Positions 1 through 8,295 of a stretch of DNA of 64,000 bases are shown piece by piece. How positions within the stretch are numbered: position 1 is the stretch's first letter; each line of letters starts with the position of its first letter. Source of the stretch: Symbiobacterium thermophilum IAM 14863 (GTDB taxonomy: Bacteria; Bacillota; Sulfobacillia; Symbiobacteriales; Symbiobacteriaceae); NCBI RefSeq assembly GCF_000009905.1, contig NC_006177.1, positions 310,001-374,000 on the forward strand, read 5' to 3'. A model generated the notes under the pieces. The model was not told where the DNA came from. It ran no database searches and saw nothing but the letters and a program-made list of their open reading frames with translations. Both the position numbers and the translations under genes were made by a program.

Positions 1-110
1 CTCAGTGCCACCGCGCTGGCCGGATGAGATCGGAAACGGCGGTCGACTTGGATCAGAACCAGTGGTCGGCTTGAACCGGAATCACTGGTCGATTTGACCG
101 GAATACGCAA
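1..110. repeat. IS21-type terminal tandem repeats
   Basis: Three imperfect copies of a roughly 23-bp unit run in tandem; each contains a TGGTCG(G/A)(C/T)TTG core followed by a purine-rich spacer such as CCGGAAT. Multiple direct repeats like these are typical of IS21-family ends. They differ from the GAGCCAC-type repeats of the element starting at about 112, so they probably belong to a second IS21-type element whose body lies left of the window. No gene was seen here. Confidence 0.4.
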
Positions 111-226
111 AGAGATAGTGAGCCACTTTGATCATCGAAAAGTGAGCCACCTGCCAGCCCTATAGGGCTGTTTTTGTTTCCATTGCCGTTTCCAGTTGTC
201 AGGCTACCTGCGGAGGCCCAAGGGAC

Positions 227-1000
227 TTACGGTGACTCCAGGCGCTGCTTCAAGGCTTCCTGCCGCCGGAGGGTCTCACGGAATCGGTACGACTCCCCGT
301 TCATCTCGATGATGTGTGCCTTGTGGGTTACACGGTCTGCCAACGCCGCTGTCATCTTCTCGTCCCCAAACACCTGCGGCCATTCCGAGAATTCCAGGTT
401 CGTCGTAATCATCAGGCTGCCCCGTTCGTAGCGTGCGGCGACGAAGTGGAACAGCAGTTCACTGGCCGTGCGGCTGAGGGACACATAGCCAAGCTCGTCC
501 AGCACGACCAGATCGAGTCGCAGCCACTGCTTCTCGAGGCGGCTTAGCCGGTGCTCATTCTGCGCCTCCTGAAGTTCGGCGACGAGCTGGCCGACGCGCC
601 AGAAGCGAACCCGGTAGCCCTGCCGGCACGCCGCGATGCCCAGCGCTGTGGCCAGGTGAGTCTTGCCTGTACCGCTATTTCCAACGAAGAGGACGTTCTC
701 CCGATCCCGGATGTATTCGCTCTTGCTCAGCGCCAGGATCTTCGCCTTGTTCACGGACGGAATAACCGTGAAGTCGAAAGACTCCAGTGTCTTGGGAACA
801 GGGAAGCCGGCGGCCTTGAGACGGCGCTGAAGCTGGTTGTCTTCCCGGTGGATCACCTCCTGCTCCATGAGGGCTTGTAGGTACTCCTCAAAGGTCTTGT
901 TGTGTTCAGCCGCATCCCGCGCCAGATCCTTGTACAGGCGCCGGACTGTGGGTAGCTTTAGGCGCTTCAGGTAGTAGTCCAGCAGGAGTTCCTGGCTCAA
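227..1000 (-). CDS. istB: IS21-family helper ATPase IstB
   Basis: This is an AAA+ ATPase that assists the IstA transposase in target capture and strand transfer. The 257-residue product has Walker A GNSGTGKTHLATAL, a Walker B region LVVLDELGY and the sensor segment MITTNLEFSEW, all standard for IstB, and its length is normal for the family. I chose the TTG at 1000 because it overlaps the istA stop (TTGA), implying translational coupling; the open frame extends further upstream only as a shadow inside istA. It appears intact. Confidence 0.92.
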   Translation of the reverse strand: MSQELLLDYYLKRLKLPTVRRLYKDLARDAAEHNKTFEEYLQALMEQEVIHREDNQLQRRLKAAGFPVPKTLESFDFTVIPSVNKAKILALSKSEYIRDRENVLFVGNSGTGKTHLATALGIAACRQGYRVRFWRVGQLVAELQEAQNEHRLSRLEKQWLRLDLVVLDELGYVSLSRTASELLFHFVAARYERGSLMITTNLEFSEWPQVFGDEKMTAALADRVTHKAHIIEMNGESYRFRETLRRQEALKQRLESP

Positions 1001-2490
1001 TGCACCACGCCCCCTTTCAGGAGCCGGTTGTACTGAGCCAGTGAGGGTTGCTGGACCCGAATGCTGGCCAGTTCCCCGGCGGTGGAGGGCGGTGCTCCAT
1101 CTGCAAGATCCGGCTGAGCTCCAAGGAGTTGCTTGACGGCTGCGTAGCAAGCCGTACGCTGGGCCAGGGCTCGCTCCAGAGCGGTGCTTACCTCTGAAAC
1201 CGAATAGGTGCGGTGCAGCATGAGGATCTCGATGAACTCCCGGTCACTGCGACCCTGTGCCTGCAGCTCGGCCCGGAACTGGTGGTAAACGGCCGGAAGC
1301 TGCGCCATCCGGAAGGGCTTCGCCTGCTCCAGCGCCCCAGGCTTCGCGTGAAGGAGTTCGAGGTAGTGGTCCAGATCGAGGATCTCCCGGTTACGTTCGT
1401 AGCAGCGGGGATGACTGGCGATCTTCTCCTGCCCGACGTAAATGTCGATCCGGTCCCAGTAAGCCCGCACCTGCAGGGACCGGTTCGCATACTGAACTGG
1501 CACGGAGTAACGGCAGGTCTCGAACGTCACGCAGGACACCTTGTTGCTCGTGACCAGCGCCACCTTGCAGCAGTCGAATGGCCGGGCAGGCAGAGGGCGC
1601 AGGAACTTCTTCTCGTGCTCCCAGCGCTCCAGGATGGACTGCGTCGAACCCTGTGGGACACGCCTGGCATACTCCAGGCACCGCTGCCACAGAATGGCGT
1701 TGAGCTCGTCCCAGGTCCTGGCTTCCCGGTGTGGCCCGACGATGTAGCGCTGGGCCAGGCCGACCAGATTCTCTACCGAGCCCTTCTCGTTGCCGGAAGC
1801 CGGGTTGCAGAAGTTGCTGTCGATGAGGTAGTAGGTGCGGAAGCTCAGGAAGGCGTCCTGCTCTTCCCGGTTGCGGCCTTCCAGAATCCGCTTGACCGCC
1901 TGCTTCAGGTTGTCCAGGGTCATGCGGCGGGGAACTCCGCCCAGCAGCTCCAGCGCCCGCCGGAGGCCGTCGAACATGGCTTCCTGCCGCTGAGTCGGAT
2001 ACGCAATCACAACAGGCATGCCACTCCAGCGCAAGCGGACACACAGGATGTGGACCGTGACCTCTACACCGTCTAGGACGACCACCGCCTCACCCCAATC
2101 GACTTCGATGCTCTCGCCAGGGTCGTGGTCCAGGGGGATGAATGCCGGCTGCATTCGCTTCAACTTGCGGATCTTAGCGATGTGACGCCGGACGGTGGGC
2201 TCGCTGCCCTGGTAGCCCAGGGCAACCAGGTCCTCGTAGATCGTCCTGCCGGTCCACCGTTGCTTACGGGGCAAGATCTCGTTTTCGGCGAGTCGCCGCT
2301 CGATCTCCGCCTGAAACTCCGGAGTCAGCACCAGCGGCTCGGCCGGCTTCTGCCGCCGATAGCGCGGGATTTCGGTAAGCTGGGCGTACTTGGCGACGGT
2401 CTTTCGAGAGATTCCGAGCGCCTTAGCAACCTGTCGCTGCGATTTCCCTTCTACATGAAGCAGCCATCTGATACGCTCAACATGAGCCAT
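997..2490 (-). CDS. istA: IS21-family transposase IstA
   Basis: This is a DDE transposase of about 497 residues. An N-terminal helix-turn-helix (GKSQRQVAKALGISRKTVAKY) would bind the terminal repeats. The retroviral-integrase core follows, with DWGEAVVVLDG, the middle aspartate segment MTLDNLKQAV and the glutamate segment NEKGSVENLVG. The chosen ATG gives MAHVERIRWLL; in-frame upstream GTG and TTG codons are possible because an AAAGGA lies close to them. It overlaps istB by four bases. It looks intact, so the element may still be mobile. Confidence 0.92.
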   Translation of the reverse strand: MAHVERIRWLLHVEGKSQRQVAKALGISRKTVAKYAQLTEIPRYRRQKPAEPLVLTPEFQAEIERRLAENEILPRKQRWTGRTIYEDLVALGYQGSEPTVRRHIAKIRKLKRMQPAFIPLDHDPGESIEVDWGEAVVVLDGVEVTVHILCVRLRWSGMPVVIAYPTQRQEAMFDGLRRALELLGGVPRRMTLDNLKQAVKRILEGRNREEQDAFLSFRTYYLIDSNFCNPASGNEKGSVENLVGLAQRYIVGPHREARTWDELNAILWQRCLEYARRVPQGSTQSILERWEHEKKFLRPLPARPFDCCKVALVTSNKVSCVTFETCRYSVPVQYANRSLQVRAYWDRIDIYVGQEKIASHPRCYERNREILDLDHYLELLHAKPGALEQAKPFRMAQLPAVYHQFRAELQAQGRSDREFIEILMLHRTYSVSEVSTALERALAQRTACYAAVKQLLGAQPDLADGAPPSTAGELASIRVQQPSLAQYNRLLKGGVVH

Positions 2491-2626
2491 CTCGATCTTC
2501 AATCCTTTCACCCCTGCAAACTGGAAATGCGGCACATCCCAGTTTACAGGTTTGGAAGTTCGAGGTGGCTCCCTTTTGCGTGATCAAATGGCCCCCGAAT
2601 GGCTCCCTTTTAGGTTATCAAACACA

Positions 2627-2827
2627 GAGAAAACCATGTCGGGTGGTGGACTTGATGGCTTGCGCAGCGATGTTGGGTGTCGTACCATGAGACTGCATCA
2701 GTCGAACCTCCACATGGTGGATTGGGAGCGGCCACACTCCCACCATGTATCATTGGTTCTGACTGATGCTTTTTCAATGGGTTTCCATTGCACGAAGTCC
2801 GGGTTATTCACGCGAAACTTGAGCTAG
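2627..2827. mobile_element. End fragment of an IS1380-like element
   Basis: About 200 bp nearly identical to the promoter-proximal end of the element at 10829-12564. It holds the first 20-odd codons of the minus-strand transposase (ATG at 2696-2698), its GGAGG ribosome-binding site and the terminal repeat ending CTTGAG. It is followed by CTAG (2824-2827), the sequence that flanks every copy in this window. The rest of the element has been replaced by the IS21 element on the left, so it cannot move by itself. Confidence 0.85.
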
Positions 2828-3622
2828 GAGCTGGACGAGAAGATGGCCCAGTTCCGCAACCGCCCCCTGGACGGGGAGTACCCCTACGTGTGGCTGGATG
2901 CCAAGGCGGTCAAGACCCGGGAGAACGACCGGGTGGTGAACATGGCGGCCGTCGTGGCTGTGGGAGTCCGCACCACAGGGGACCGGGAGGTCCTGGGGTT
3001 CGACCTCGGGCCGGCTGAAACGTATGAGTTCTGGGTGACCTTCCTCCGCAGCCTGGTGCGGCGGGGGCTGGGGGGCGTGCGCCTGGTGATTTCCGATGCC
3101 CACGAGGGCCTGAGACAGGCCATCGCAGAGGTGTTGCAAGGGGCGGCCTGGCAGCGGTGTCGGGTGCACTTCATGCGCAACCTGCTGGGTTATGTCCCCA
3201 AGCCGGCCCAGTCCATGGTGGCGGCGCTGGTCCGGACGGTTTTCGCCCAGCCTGACATCGAGGCGGCCCGGGAGCAACTGGACCGGGTGGTAGCCAGCCT
3301 GGGACGCCGCTATCCCAAGGTAGCTGCTCTGCTGAGCGAGGCGGCTGAGGATGTTCTCGCCTACATGGCGTTTCCAAGGGAGCACTGGCAGAAGATCCAC
3401 TCCACGAACCCGCTGGAGCGCCTGATGCGGGAGATTGGCCGGCGTGTCGATGTGGTCGGCATCTTTCCCAACGCAGCGGCAGCCCTACGGCTGATCGGCG
3501 CCGTCCTGCAGGAGCAGGAGGACGAGTGGCGGGTGCAGCGGCGGTATCTGAGCATGCAGTCGATGGCCAAGTTGGCCCTCACGCCGTCTGAGCCTGAAGC
3601 AGCCCTGGTTCTCGACGCCTGA
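2828..3622 (+). pseudogene. IS256-family (mutator) transposase, N-terminus lost
   Basis: The frame encodes the C-terminal two thirds of an IS256-type transposase (about 265 of roughly 400 residues). It includes WLDAKAVKTREN (first catalytic aspartate region), LVISDAHEGL (second aspartate), the RCRVHFMRN motif and STNPLERLMREI (catalytic glutamate). Coding begins directly at the CTAG left by the adjacent IS1380-like fragment, so insertion followed by rearrangement removed the N-terminus. An internal ATG at 2843 could start a truncated product but it would lack the DNA-binding part. Confidence 0.88.
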
Positions 3623-3735
3623 GCTCGCAAACGAGCCTGTTCTCGAAGGGAACCGCCGTTTACACACTTGACGGGACACGACCCACGAGGGAACTGCGGT
3701 CGCAGATTGCCCACGACAAGTGTGAGTAAAGTTTT

Positions 3736-5323
3736 CGTGGGTAGGCCACAACATTTCTGCTGAAAAAAGCAGGACGAGAGATGGCCCCTTCCAAAAGTGT
3801 TGTTGCTGGGAAAACACCAACACAGGGAGGGTCATCTCTCGTCATGGTTGAGATTCGTGCAGACAACGGCTTTTCCTTTGAGGAACTTGAAAGTGGTGTT
3901 TGGCAGCAGGTAGTGGAGTGTTTCCGCGAAGTGCTGGTCGAGGCACTCTCGCGGGTGGACACTTTGCTGTATGAAAACCGGGACGCCCAGCGGTATGTGT
4001 TCAAAGAGATGCGGTCCCGCACCCTCATGACCAAGTTTGGCCCGATCACATTCAAGCGCCGCTACTACTGGGACCAGGAGGAAAAGCGCTTTGTCTTTCT
4101 GCTGGATGAGGTGCTGCAGATCGCAAAGCGGCAGCGGGTGAGTGAATCGGTGAGGGCAGATGCGGTTGAAGCTGCAGTGACGGCCGGATCGTTTCGGGGT
4201 GCGGCAGCCGAGCTGGGGCGGCGGGACTGTCAGGTTTACGTCAGCCACGAGGCGATCCGGCAGTGGAGCATCGAGACGGGAATGGCCCTTGCGGCAGCGC
4301 AGAAGCAGCGGCAGGTGACCGAAGGGGGGACCCGCAAAGTCCGCTTCCTGTACATCGAGGCGGATGGATTCTGGCCGGGTCGTCAGCGCGGCAAGAAGGC
4401 GGAAGTGCGGCTGTTCGTGATTCATGAGGGTTGGGTAGAGCGAACCCCGGCTGGTACGGAGTACAGGCTGGTAAACCGCCGCGATTTCATTCCCGACAGC
4501 GGACGGGACAGCTGGGAGCAGTTGAGCGAGTTTCTGGAGAGGGAGTACGATCTCAGCGACACGTGGGTGATCATCAACGGGGACCGGGCCCGGTGGATTC
4601 GGGAGGGCGTGACGTGGTTCCCGAAGGCGCTGTACCAGATCGACCGGTTTCACCTGAAGCAGGAGCTAAACCACGTGCTGCGCCACCAGCCCCGGCTCCT
4701 GGAACGAGCGAACGCTGCGCTGGAGACAAACGACGCCGGAGGATTGCTGGCGGTACTGGAGGAAGCGCGTACTGCTGAGACCGACTCGAAGCGTCGTGGA
4801 GAGATCCGCAGGCTGGTGGCCGACCTCAGGACGATGCCGGAGTCGATACGGGACTACCGCGTCCGACTTCAAGAGCGGGGCGTCAGCGTTGAAGGGTTAC
4901 GCGGCCTGGGTGCAGCGGAAGGGGCGGTGGAGCGGTACTCAGCACGGTTGCGGAAGGTCGGCCGGAGCTGGTCCGAGAGGGGCTTGAAGGCGATGATGCA
5001 CGTGCTGGCCGCCTACTTTCACGGCACTTTGCGTGGGGCCGTGGAGATGGTGGAACGCCAGCTGGGACTCGAATCACTGGCTGCAGTTCGGGAAAAGGTG
5101 CGGCACCGGGTCGTGGAGACCGTGGGGCGGGGCATTGAAGGAGTCCGCCACGGGCGCATGCCGATCTTGTATGCCGGTCGGAACGCCAGCGGCGGATACT
5201 CTCGGATGCTGAGGGCGGCCGCCGGCTTCACCAAGTAGAAGAGGCAACAGAGGCATTCGGCGCCAATTCATGAACCAAAATCATACAGAACACTTTTGGA
5301 AGTGCGACGTACCCACTTTCACT
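3736..5323 (+). mobile_element. ISLre2-type insertion sequence
   Basis: The element surrounds one transposase gene. Its ends form imperfect inverted repeats: an outer GTGGGTA motif and an inner CTTCCAAAAGTGTT (left about 3787-3800; reverse complement at right about 5287-5300). The length near 1.6 kb fits the family. Borders are estimated from the repeat match; no target-site duplication was confirmed. It lies between the IS256 fragment and the graspetide-like cassette. Confidence 0.6.
3844..5238 (+). CDS. ISLre2-family transposase (UPF0236)
   Basis: A 464-residue protein of the UPF0236 family, which are transposases of ISLre2 elements. Recognisable segments are the N-terminal REVLVEALSRVDTLLYENRD, the central MTKFGPITFKRRYYW and the catalytic-core stretch FLYIEADGFWPGRQRGKKAE, with INGDRARWIREG carrying a further acidic residue and YQIDRFHLKQEL after it. 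An upstream ATG at 3781 lies inside the inverted repeat, so I prefer the ATG at 3844 behind GGGAGGGTCATC. It appears full length and undamaged. Confidence 0.88.
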   Translation: MVEIRADNGFSFEELESGVWQQVVECFREVLVEALSRVDTLLYENRDAQRYVFKEMRSRTLMTKFGPITFKRRYYWDQEEKRFVFLLDEVLQIAKRQRVSESVRADAVEAAVTAGSFRGAAAELGRRDCQVYVSHEAIRQWSIETGMALAAAQKQRQVTEGGTRKVRFLYIEADGFWPGRQRGKKAEVRLFVIHEGWVERTPAGTEYRLVNRRDFIPDSGRDSWEQLSEFLEREYDLSDTWVIINGDRARWIREGVTWFPKALYQIDRFHLKQELNHVLRHQPRLLERANAALETNDAGGLLAVLEEARTAETDSKRRGEIRRLVADLRTMPESIRDYRVRLQERGVSVEGLRGLGAAEGAVERYSARLRKVGRSWSERGLKAMMHVLAAYFHGTLRGAVEMVERQLGLESLAAVREKVRHRVVETVGRGIEGVRHGRMPILYAGRNASGGYSRMLRAAAGFTK

Positions 5324-5359
5324 TGACAGACCCACCGTCTTTCCGCTACTTGACAACCG

Positions 5360-5388
5360 TTGAAGTGGCGAAGGTTAAGCGATACAAT
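5360..5388 (+). promoter_or_regulatory. Predicted sigma-A promoter of the peptide cassette
   Basis: TTGAAG (5360-5365) and TACAAT (5383-5388) are separated by 17 bp, an ideal housekeeping spacing. Transcription would start near 5395, leaving a short leader before the ribosome-binding site GGGGGACGAG and the GTG at 5423. A perfect TTGACA at 5350 is 27 bp from the same -10 and so is less likely to be used. Confidence 0.55.
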
Positions 5389-5422
5389 ATCCACGTAAAA
5401 CATAGTGAAATGGGGGACGAGT

Positions 5423-5650
5423 GTGACGCTAGGAAGTAACCATCCGTTACTCAAGAGGGCATTTGTGTATCCCGGTGGAACTAAAGTACCAGACTTGACA
5501 GGGTGTTGGTATGACCCGAGACTCGGGGTCTGGTTGACGATAGAGGGCGACAAGACAGTCCCACTGGTCAAGTCCAACAATCCCGAGAAGCCTCGCCCTG
5601 TAACCAAGAAGGCCGATCGTGAGACAGGTGAAGACCTAAAGGGGACTTAA
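5423..5650 (+). CDS. Candidate graspetide precursor peptide
   Basis: A 75-residue peptide read from the GTG at 5423, which has GGGGGACGAG just upstream; an in-frame GTG at 5405 lacks a ribosome-binding site. I recognise no protein family. The C-terminal 15 residues, TKKADRETGEDLKGT, are packed with side chains that can form omega-ester or omega-amide links (Thr and Lys donors, Asp and Glu acceptors). The N-terminal 55 residues would be the leader. The gene ends 7 bp before an ATP-grasp ligase of the graspetide type, the expected precursor-enzyme arrangement. Local GC is clearly below that of the chromosome. The role as precursor is inferred from position and composition. Confidence 0.6.
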   Translation: MTLGSNHPLLKRAFVYPGGTKVPDLTGCWYDPRLGVWLTIEGDKTVPLVKSNNPEKPRPVTKKADRETGEDLKGT

Positions 5651-5657
5651 CTGGGAT

Positions 5658-6614
5658 ATGCTGAGACCTGAAGTCTTGATTTTATCCAATCGGCACGATT
5701 ATGCCTCGGACTACATTTGCTCACAGCTGTGGGAGCAAGGAATTCCATACTTGAGGCTTAACACGGACGACATGCCAGAGATGGAGTTATGCTTGTACCC
5801 TACCGAGCCACGTCTCGAAGGTGTTGTTTCCGGTCTAGAATTCTGTATTGATTCTGCTCTGCGGTCCGTTTATTTCAGGTGTCCGGTCTTCCTGAGGGAA
5901 ATGCCGGGCATAGCTCTGCCGGCTCATGATCAAATGGTTCGTTCTCAATGGGCATCATTTGTCAGAAATCTTACCGTCTTCCAGGAGGCTTTGTGGGTAA
6001 ATCACCCGGGCAAAACATACTTGAGTGAAAACAAAGCACTACAGTTACTCGAGGCTCGCAAGGCAGGTCTAACAGTACCTAGGTCCATAGTGACAAACAG
6101 TACTAAGAAAGTGACTACAGAGTTTGCAGGCGAGTCTCGTGTCATGCTAAAGAGTTTGGACACTCTATTGGTTAGGCAGGGTGATGTAGAAGCATTTGCT
6201 TATGCCGTTCCATGGAACTTATCGGAACTTGCAAAGGAAACGATGAGCGCGGCTCCAGCTACTGTACAACCTTACTTTGAGCCTAAGGTGGACTGGAGAG
6301 TGACGGTGGTTGGCAAGAAGCTCTTTGCGGTAAAGATACTTAAGGACGAGAAGGGTGTATCTGGAGACTGGAGGTTGGAAAAAGACAGGGTCCGATTTGT
6401 TCCGTCTAATCTTCCTGCTCCTGTTTCGTCTGCGTGTCTACGACTTACTAAACAATTAGGTCTCATTTTTGGGGCCATAGACCTTGTAGAAGTAGGGGGC
6501 GAGTTTGTTTTCCTTGAGATTAATCCTACCGGGGAATGGGCATGGTTGGTTGAGCAGGCCGGGTTGCCGATTGATCGTGAGATTGCAAAGATTCTGCGAC
6601 AGGGGGAGCTGTAG
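5658..6614 (+). CDS. ATP-grasp ligase, graspetide (MvdD-like) type
   Basis: A 318-residue ATP-grasp enzyme. The N-terminal pre-ATP-grasp domain reads VLILSNRHDYASDYICSQL and includes LRSVYFRCPVFLR, matching the (V/I)WxRRP segment of MvdC/MvdD-type maturases. NKALQLLEARKAGLTVPRS begins the nucleotide-binding region, DWRVTVVGKKLFAVKI and FLEINPTGEWAW (metal-binding Glu and Asn about residue 289) complete it. Such enzymes phosphorylate Asp or Glu side chains of a precursor and join them to Thr, Ser or Lys. The 7-bp gap from the small upstream gene and the tight link to the downstream membrane gene suggest one operon. A RimK-like ligase acting on another substrate is the main alternative. Confidence 0.82.
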   Translation: MLRPEVLILSNRHDYASDYICSQLWEQGIPYLRLNTDDMPEMELCLYPTEPRLEGVVSGLEFCIDSALRSVYFRCPVFLREMPGIALPAHDQMVRSQWASFVRNLTVFQEALWVNHPGKTYLSENKALQLLEARKAGLTVPRSIVTNSTKKVTTEFAGESRVMLKSLDTLLVRQGDVEAFAYAVPWNLSELAKETMSAAPATVQPYFEPKVDWRVTVVGKKLFAVKILKDEKGVSGDWRLEKDRVRFVPSNLPAPVSSACLRLTKQLGLIFGAIDLVEVGGEFVFLEINPTGEWAWLVEQAGLPIDREIAKILRQGEL

Positions 6615-6619
6615 GTCAA

Positions 6620-7231
6620 TTGTCGTTTGTTAGTAAGTTAATAGACATAATGCTTGATGAAATTCTGCCGTATGCCGGAGCTTGGGTAGCACAACGACGT
6701 CTCGTAGAGGAGATTCGACCGATGATCGAGACGGGGGAACTACCACCTGACAGGGAAAGGTATGTAGAGATTGATCTCGGCACATTGGAAAGATTACATG
6801 CTTCTGAGAAAGATCGCAAGAAGGGAATTGAGGAGAAGGCGAAAGCAAACTTGGTTGCAGTCACTGTATCTTTTGCACTATTGTCATCTGTCATCGGTCT
6901 CCTTAGGGAAGGTAATCCGTTTATCAAGCACGGTGCCCTTGGCATAACTCTAACCATCTTTCTTGCCGTAGGCCTAATTTCATTATTACTTGGAGGATTA
7001 GCCGCCTTAAGAGCCCTGCGAGTTGACCAAATGTGTGATTTGTATATACAAACAGAATATCGCCTGTTGGGAGCGCCTGAAACAGAACGGAAAAGAGAAC
7101 TTGTGCTTGCTATCTCCATAAATGAACGAATAACGAATATTAGAAGCAACTTCGTGGATGCGAGTTATACTCATATTCGCAACGGAATCCTAATAATGGC
7201 GTGTTTCGGCCTCTTTTTGATTTTCCATTAA
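6620..7231 (+). CDS. Membrane protein of the ATP-grasp cassette
   Basis: A 203-residue protein starting at TTG, with AGGGGGAG shortly upstream inside the end of the ligase gene. Residues 1-75 are soluble and charged, with likely amphipathic helices. Membrane segments are predicted at about 77-95, 105-130 and 187-203, with a cytoplasmic-looking helical loop between the second and third. No family was recognised; it is not an ABC exporter or peptidase by sequence. Its position after the ligase suggests export, immunity or membrane anchoring for the modified peptide, but that is inference. It has the same low GC as the two preceding genes. Confidence 0.65.
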   Translation: MSFVSKLIDIMLDEILPYAGAWVAQRRLVEEIRPMIETGELPPDRERYVEIDLGTLERLHASEKDRKKGIEEKAKANLVAVTVSFALLSSVIGLLREGNPFIKHGALGITLTIFLAVGLISLLLGGLAALRALRVDQMCDLYIQTEYRLLGAPETERKRELVLAISINERITNIRSNFVDASYTHIRNGILIMACFGLFLIFH

Positions 7232-7243
7232 AGGACGGCGCAG

Positions 7244-7480
7244 GTGAGCGGGGGTAGTTCGGGCTGGAGCGCACCCCGCCACTGGAAGCTCGGGATACTG
7301 TACTATCATTACCCCGAGGACAGACGGATGGTGGTGCCCAGGCGCAGGGGCATGGGCATGACGCTCAACTCTGCCCACAAGCATACGTGGTTCTTCGTGG
7401 GCGCCCTGTTCCTGCCGCTGGTGACGGTTCTGCTGTTGATCCTGGTGTCGACCGCAGCAGGAGAGATTTCGGTCCCTTGA
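7244..7480 (+). CDS. Small DUF5808-like membrane protein
   Basis: A 78-residue protein. The segment LGILYYHYPEDRRMVVPRRR followed by GMGMTLNSAH matches the DUF5808 pattern (GxxYYNPxDPRxxVPKRxGxGxTLN) that is usually found at the end of larger membrane proteins; here it precedes a single hydrophobic helix, WFFVGALFLPLVTVLLLILV. Start GTG at 7244 has AAAGGACGGCGCAG in front. It returns to the high GC of the chromosome, so it is probably not part of the preceding cassette. Function unknown. Confidence 0.65.
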   Translation: MSGGSSGWSAPRHWKLGILYYHYPEDRRMVVPRRRGMGMTLNSAHKHTWFFVGALFLPLVTVLLLILVSTAAGEISVP

Positions 7481-7570
7481 TCTGCAAGCCGCCGCCCGTC
7501 ACCACCCATCCCGCGAAACTGGCTGTTTGGGAGAAAGTGATAAGCGACCGACCTGTTCGGCCCAGGAAGA

Positions 7571-7594
7571 GAACCGGGGGTAGGCCCCCGGTTC
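7571..7594. terminator. Hairpin between convergent genes
   Basis: GAACCGGGGG and CCCCCGGTTC form a perfect 10-bp stem with a TAGG loop. It lies between the convergent genes ending at 7480 and 7660, where a two-way terminator is expected. There is no long T-run. Confidence 0.6.
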
Positions 7595-7659
7595 GTTCAG
7601 CTCGGCTTTGCGAAGTAACGTAGCGGCCTGGCCGTCTATTCAAATGCTATGTGGATCGC

Positions 7660-8295
7660 TTACCCCCGTGCCACTTGGTCAGCGTACTTGTTCCAGAGCG
7701 ATACCATTTTGCCGGCTATCTCGTACACACTGTTCGTATCCCTGATGGCGGTCAGCGGCTGAATGACCATGACGCCGCGCTTGGGCCAAGCGTAGGACCC
7801 ATCCGGCAGCTTACTCCGGAACCAGATTTCTGTGTTCATGGGTAGAGAGTGTCCAGACACCTCGTTGTCGTCTACTCGATATGAGAACAGGTCTTGGTGG
7901 TTCGCGGTGGCATACCACACTCCCTGGTGACAGAAGTCCATCGCCTGCGGGTGATTCATGGGGGCCACTACCCCGTACGAGAAGAGGGGCTCGATGGGCT
8001 GATCGTCAGGTGTCAGGAGGGACACGGTAGCAGAGAGGTAGGCGGCGCGGCGCCCCTCCATCAGGCCGTGCCGGTCATCGACCCAGCATTCGGAGACGTA
8101 GCGCGCCAGCCAATGCCGCGGCTTATCCATACCTGACTGAAACCCATAGATTCTACCGACCAACGGTTGAAGGTTCCTGTCCCTTTCTTGCAGCGCTGTG
8201 CGCAGGTCTTGGAAAAGGAAGTGAAGTTCCTCGTAAACACGCACCACGTAGTCGAAAGCCGTCCGTATGTGCCTTTCAACCGGGTCGTTGCCCAT
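7660..8295 (-). CDS. Unknown protein, partner of the PD-(D/E)XK gene
   Basis: A 211-residue soluble protein with no family I recognise. The N-terminal third (YVVRVYEELHFLFQDLRTAL) is helical; the remainder is mixed with many aromatic residues and contains WFRSKLPDGSYAWPKRGVMV. Its ATG follows the stop of the upstream nuclease-like gene without a gap (TGA-ATG), so the two are almost certainly translated together. Such strict coupling to a nuclease suggests a joint role, possibly in defence, but nothing in the sequence proves it. The gene ends before the hairpin at 7571. Confidence 0.6.
   Translation of the reverse strand: MGNDPVERHIRTAFDYVVRVYEELHFLFQDLRTALQERDRNLQPLVGRIYGFQSGMDKPRHWLARYVSECWVDDRHGLMEGRRAAYLSATVSLLTPDDQPIEPLFSYGVVAPMNHPQAMDFCHQGVWYATANHQDLFSYRVDDNEVSGHSLPMNTEIWFRSKLPDGSYAWPKRGVMVIQPLTAIRDTNSVYEIAGKMVSLWNKYADQVARG

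Larger units (their letters stand above)
112..2620 (-). mobile_element. IS21-family insertion sequence, complete
   Basis: The element carries istA and istB in the usual order on the minus strand. Its ends share an inverted repeat: TTTGATCATCGAAAAGTGAG at the left (about 128-150) matches TTTGATCACGCAAAAGGGAG read inward from the right (about 2565-2590), both followed by CCACC. A second AGGGAGCCA or AGTGAGCCA copy lies outside each, giving the multiple-repeat ends typical of IS21. The right end abuts a fragment of an IS1380-like element at 2627. The outer borders are estimates because no target duplication was identified. Confidence 0.75.

Noticed and set aside
5405-5422. Upstream GTG as start of the candidate precursor peptide
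   Set aside because: No ribosome-binding site precedes it, whereas GGGGGACGAG is well placed for the GTG at 5423.
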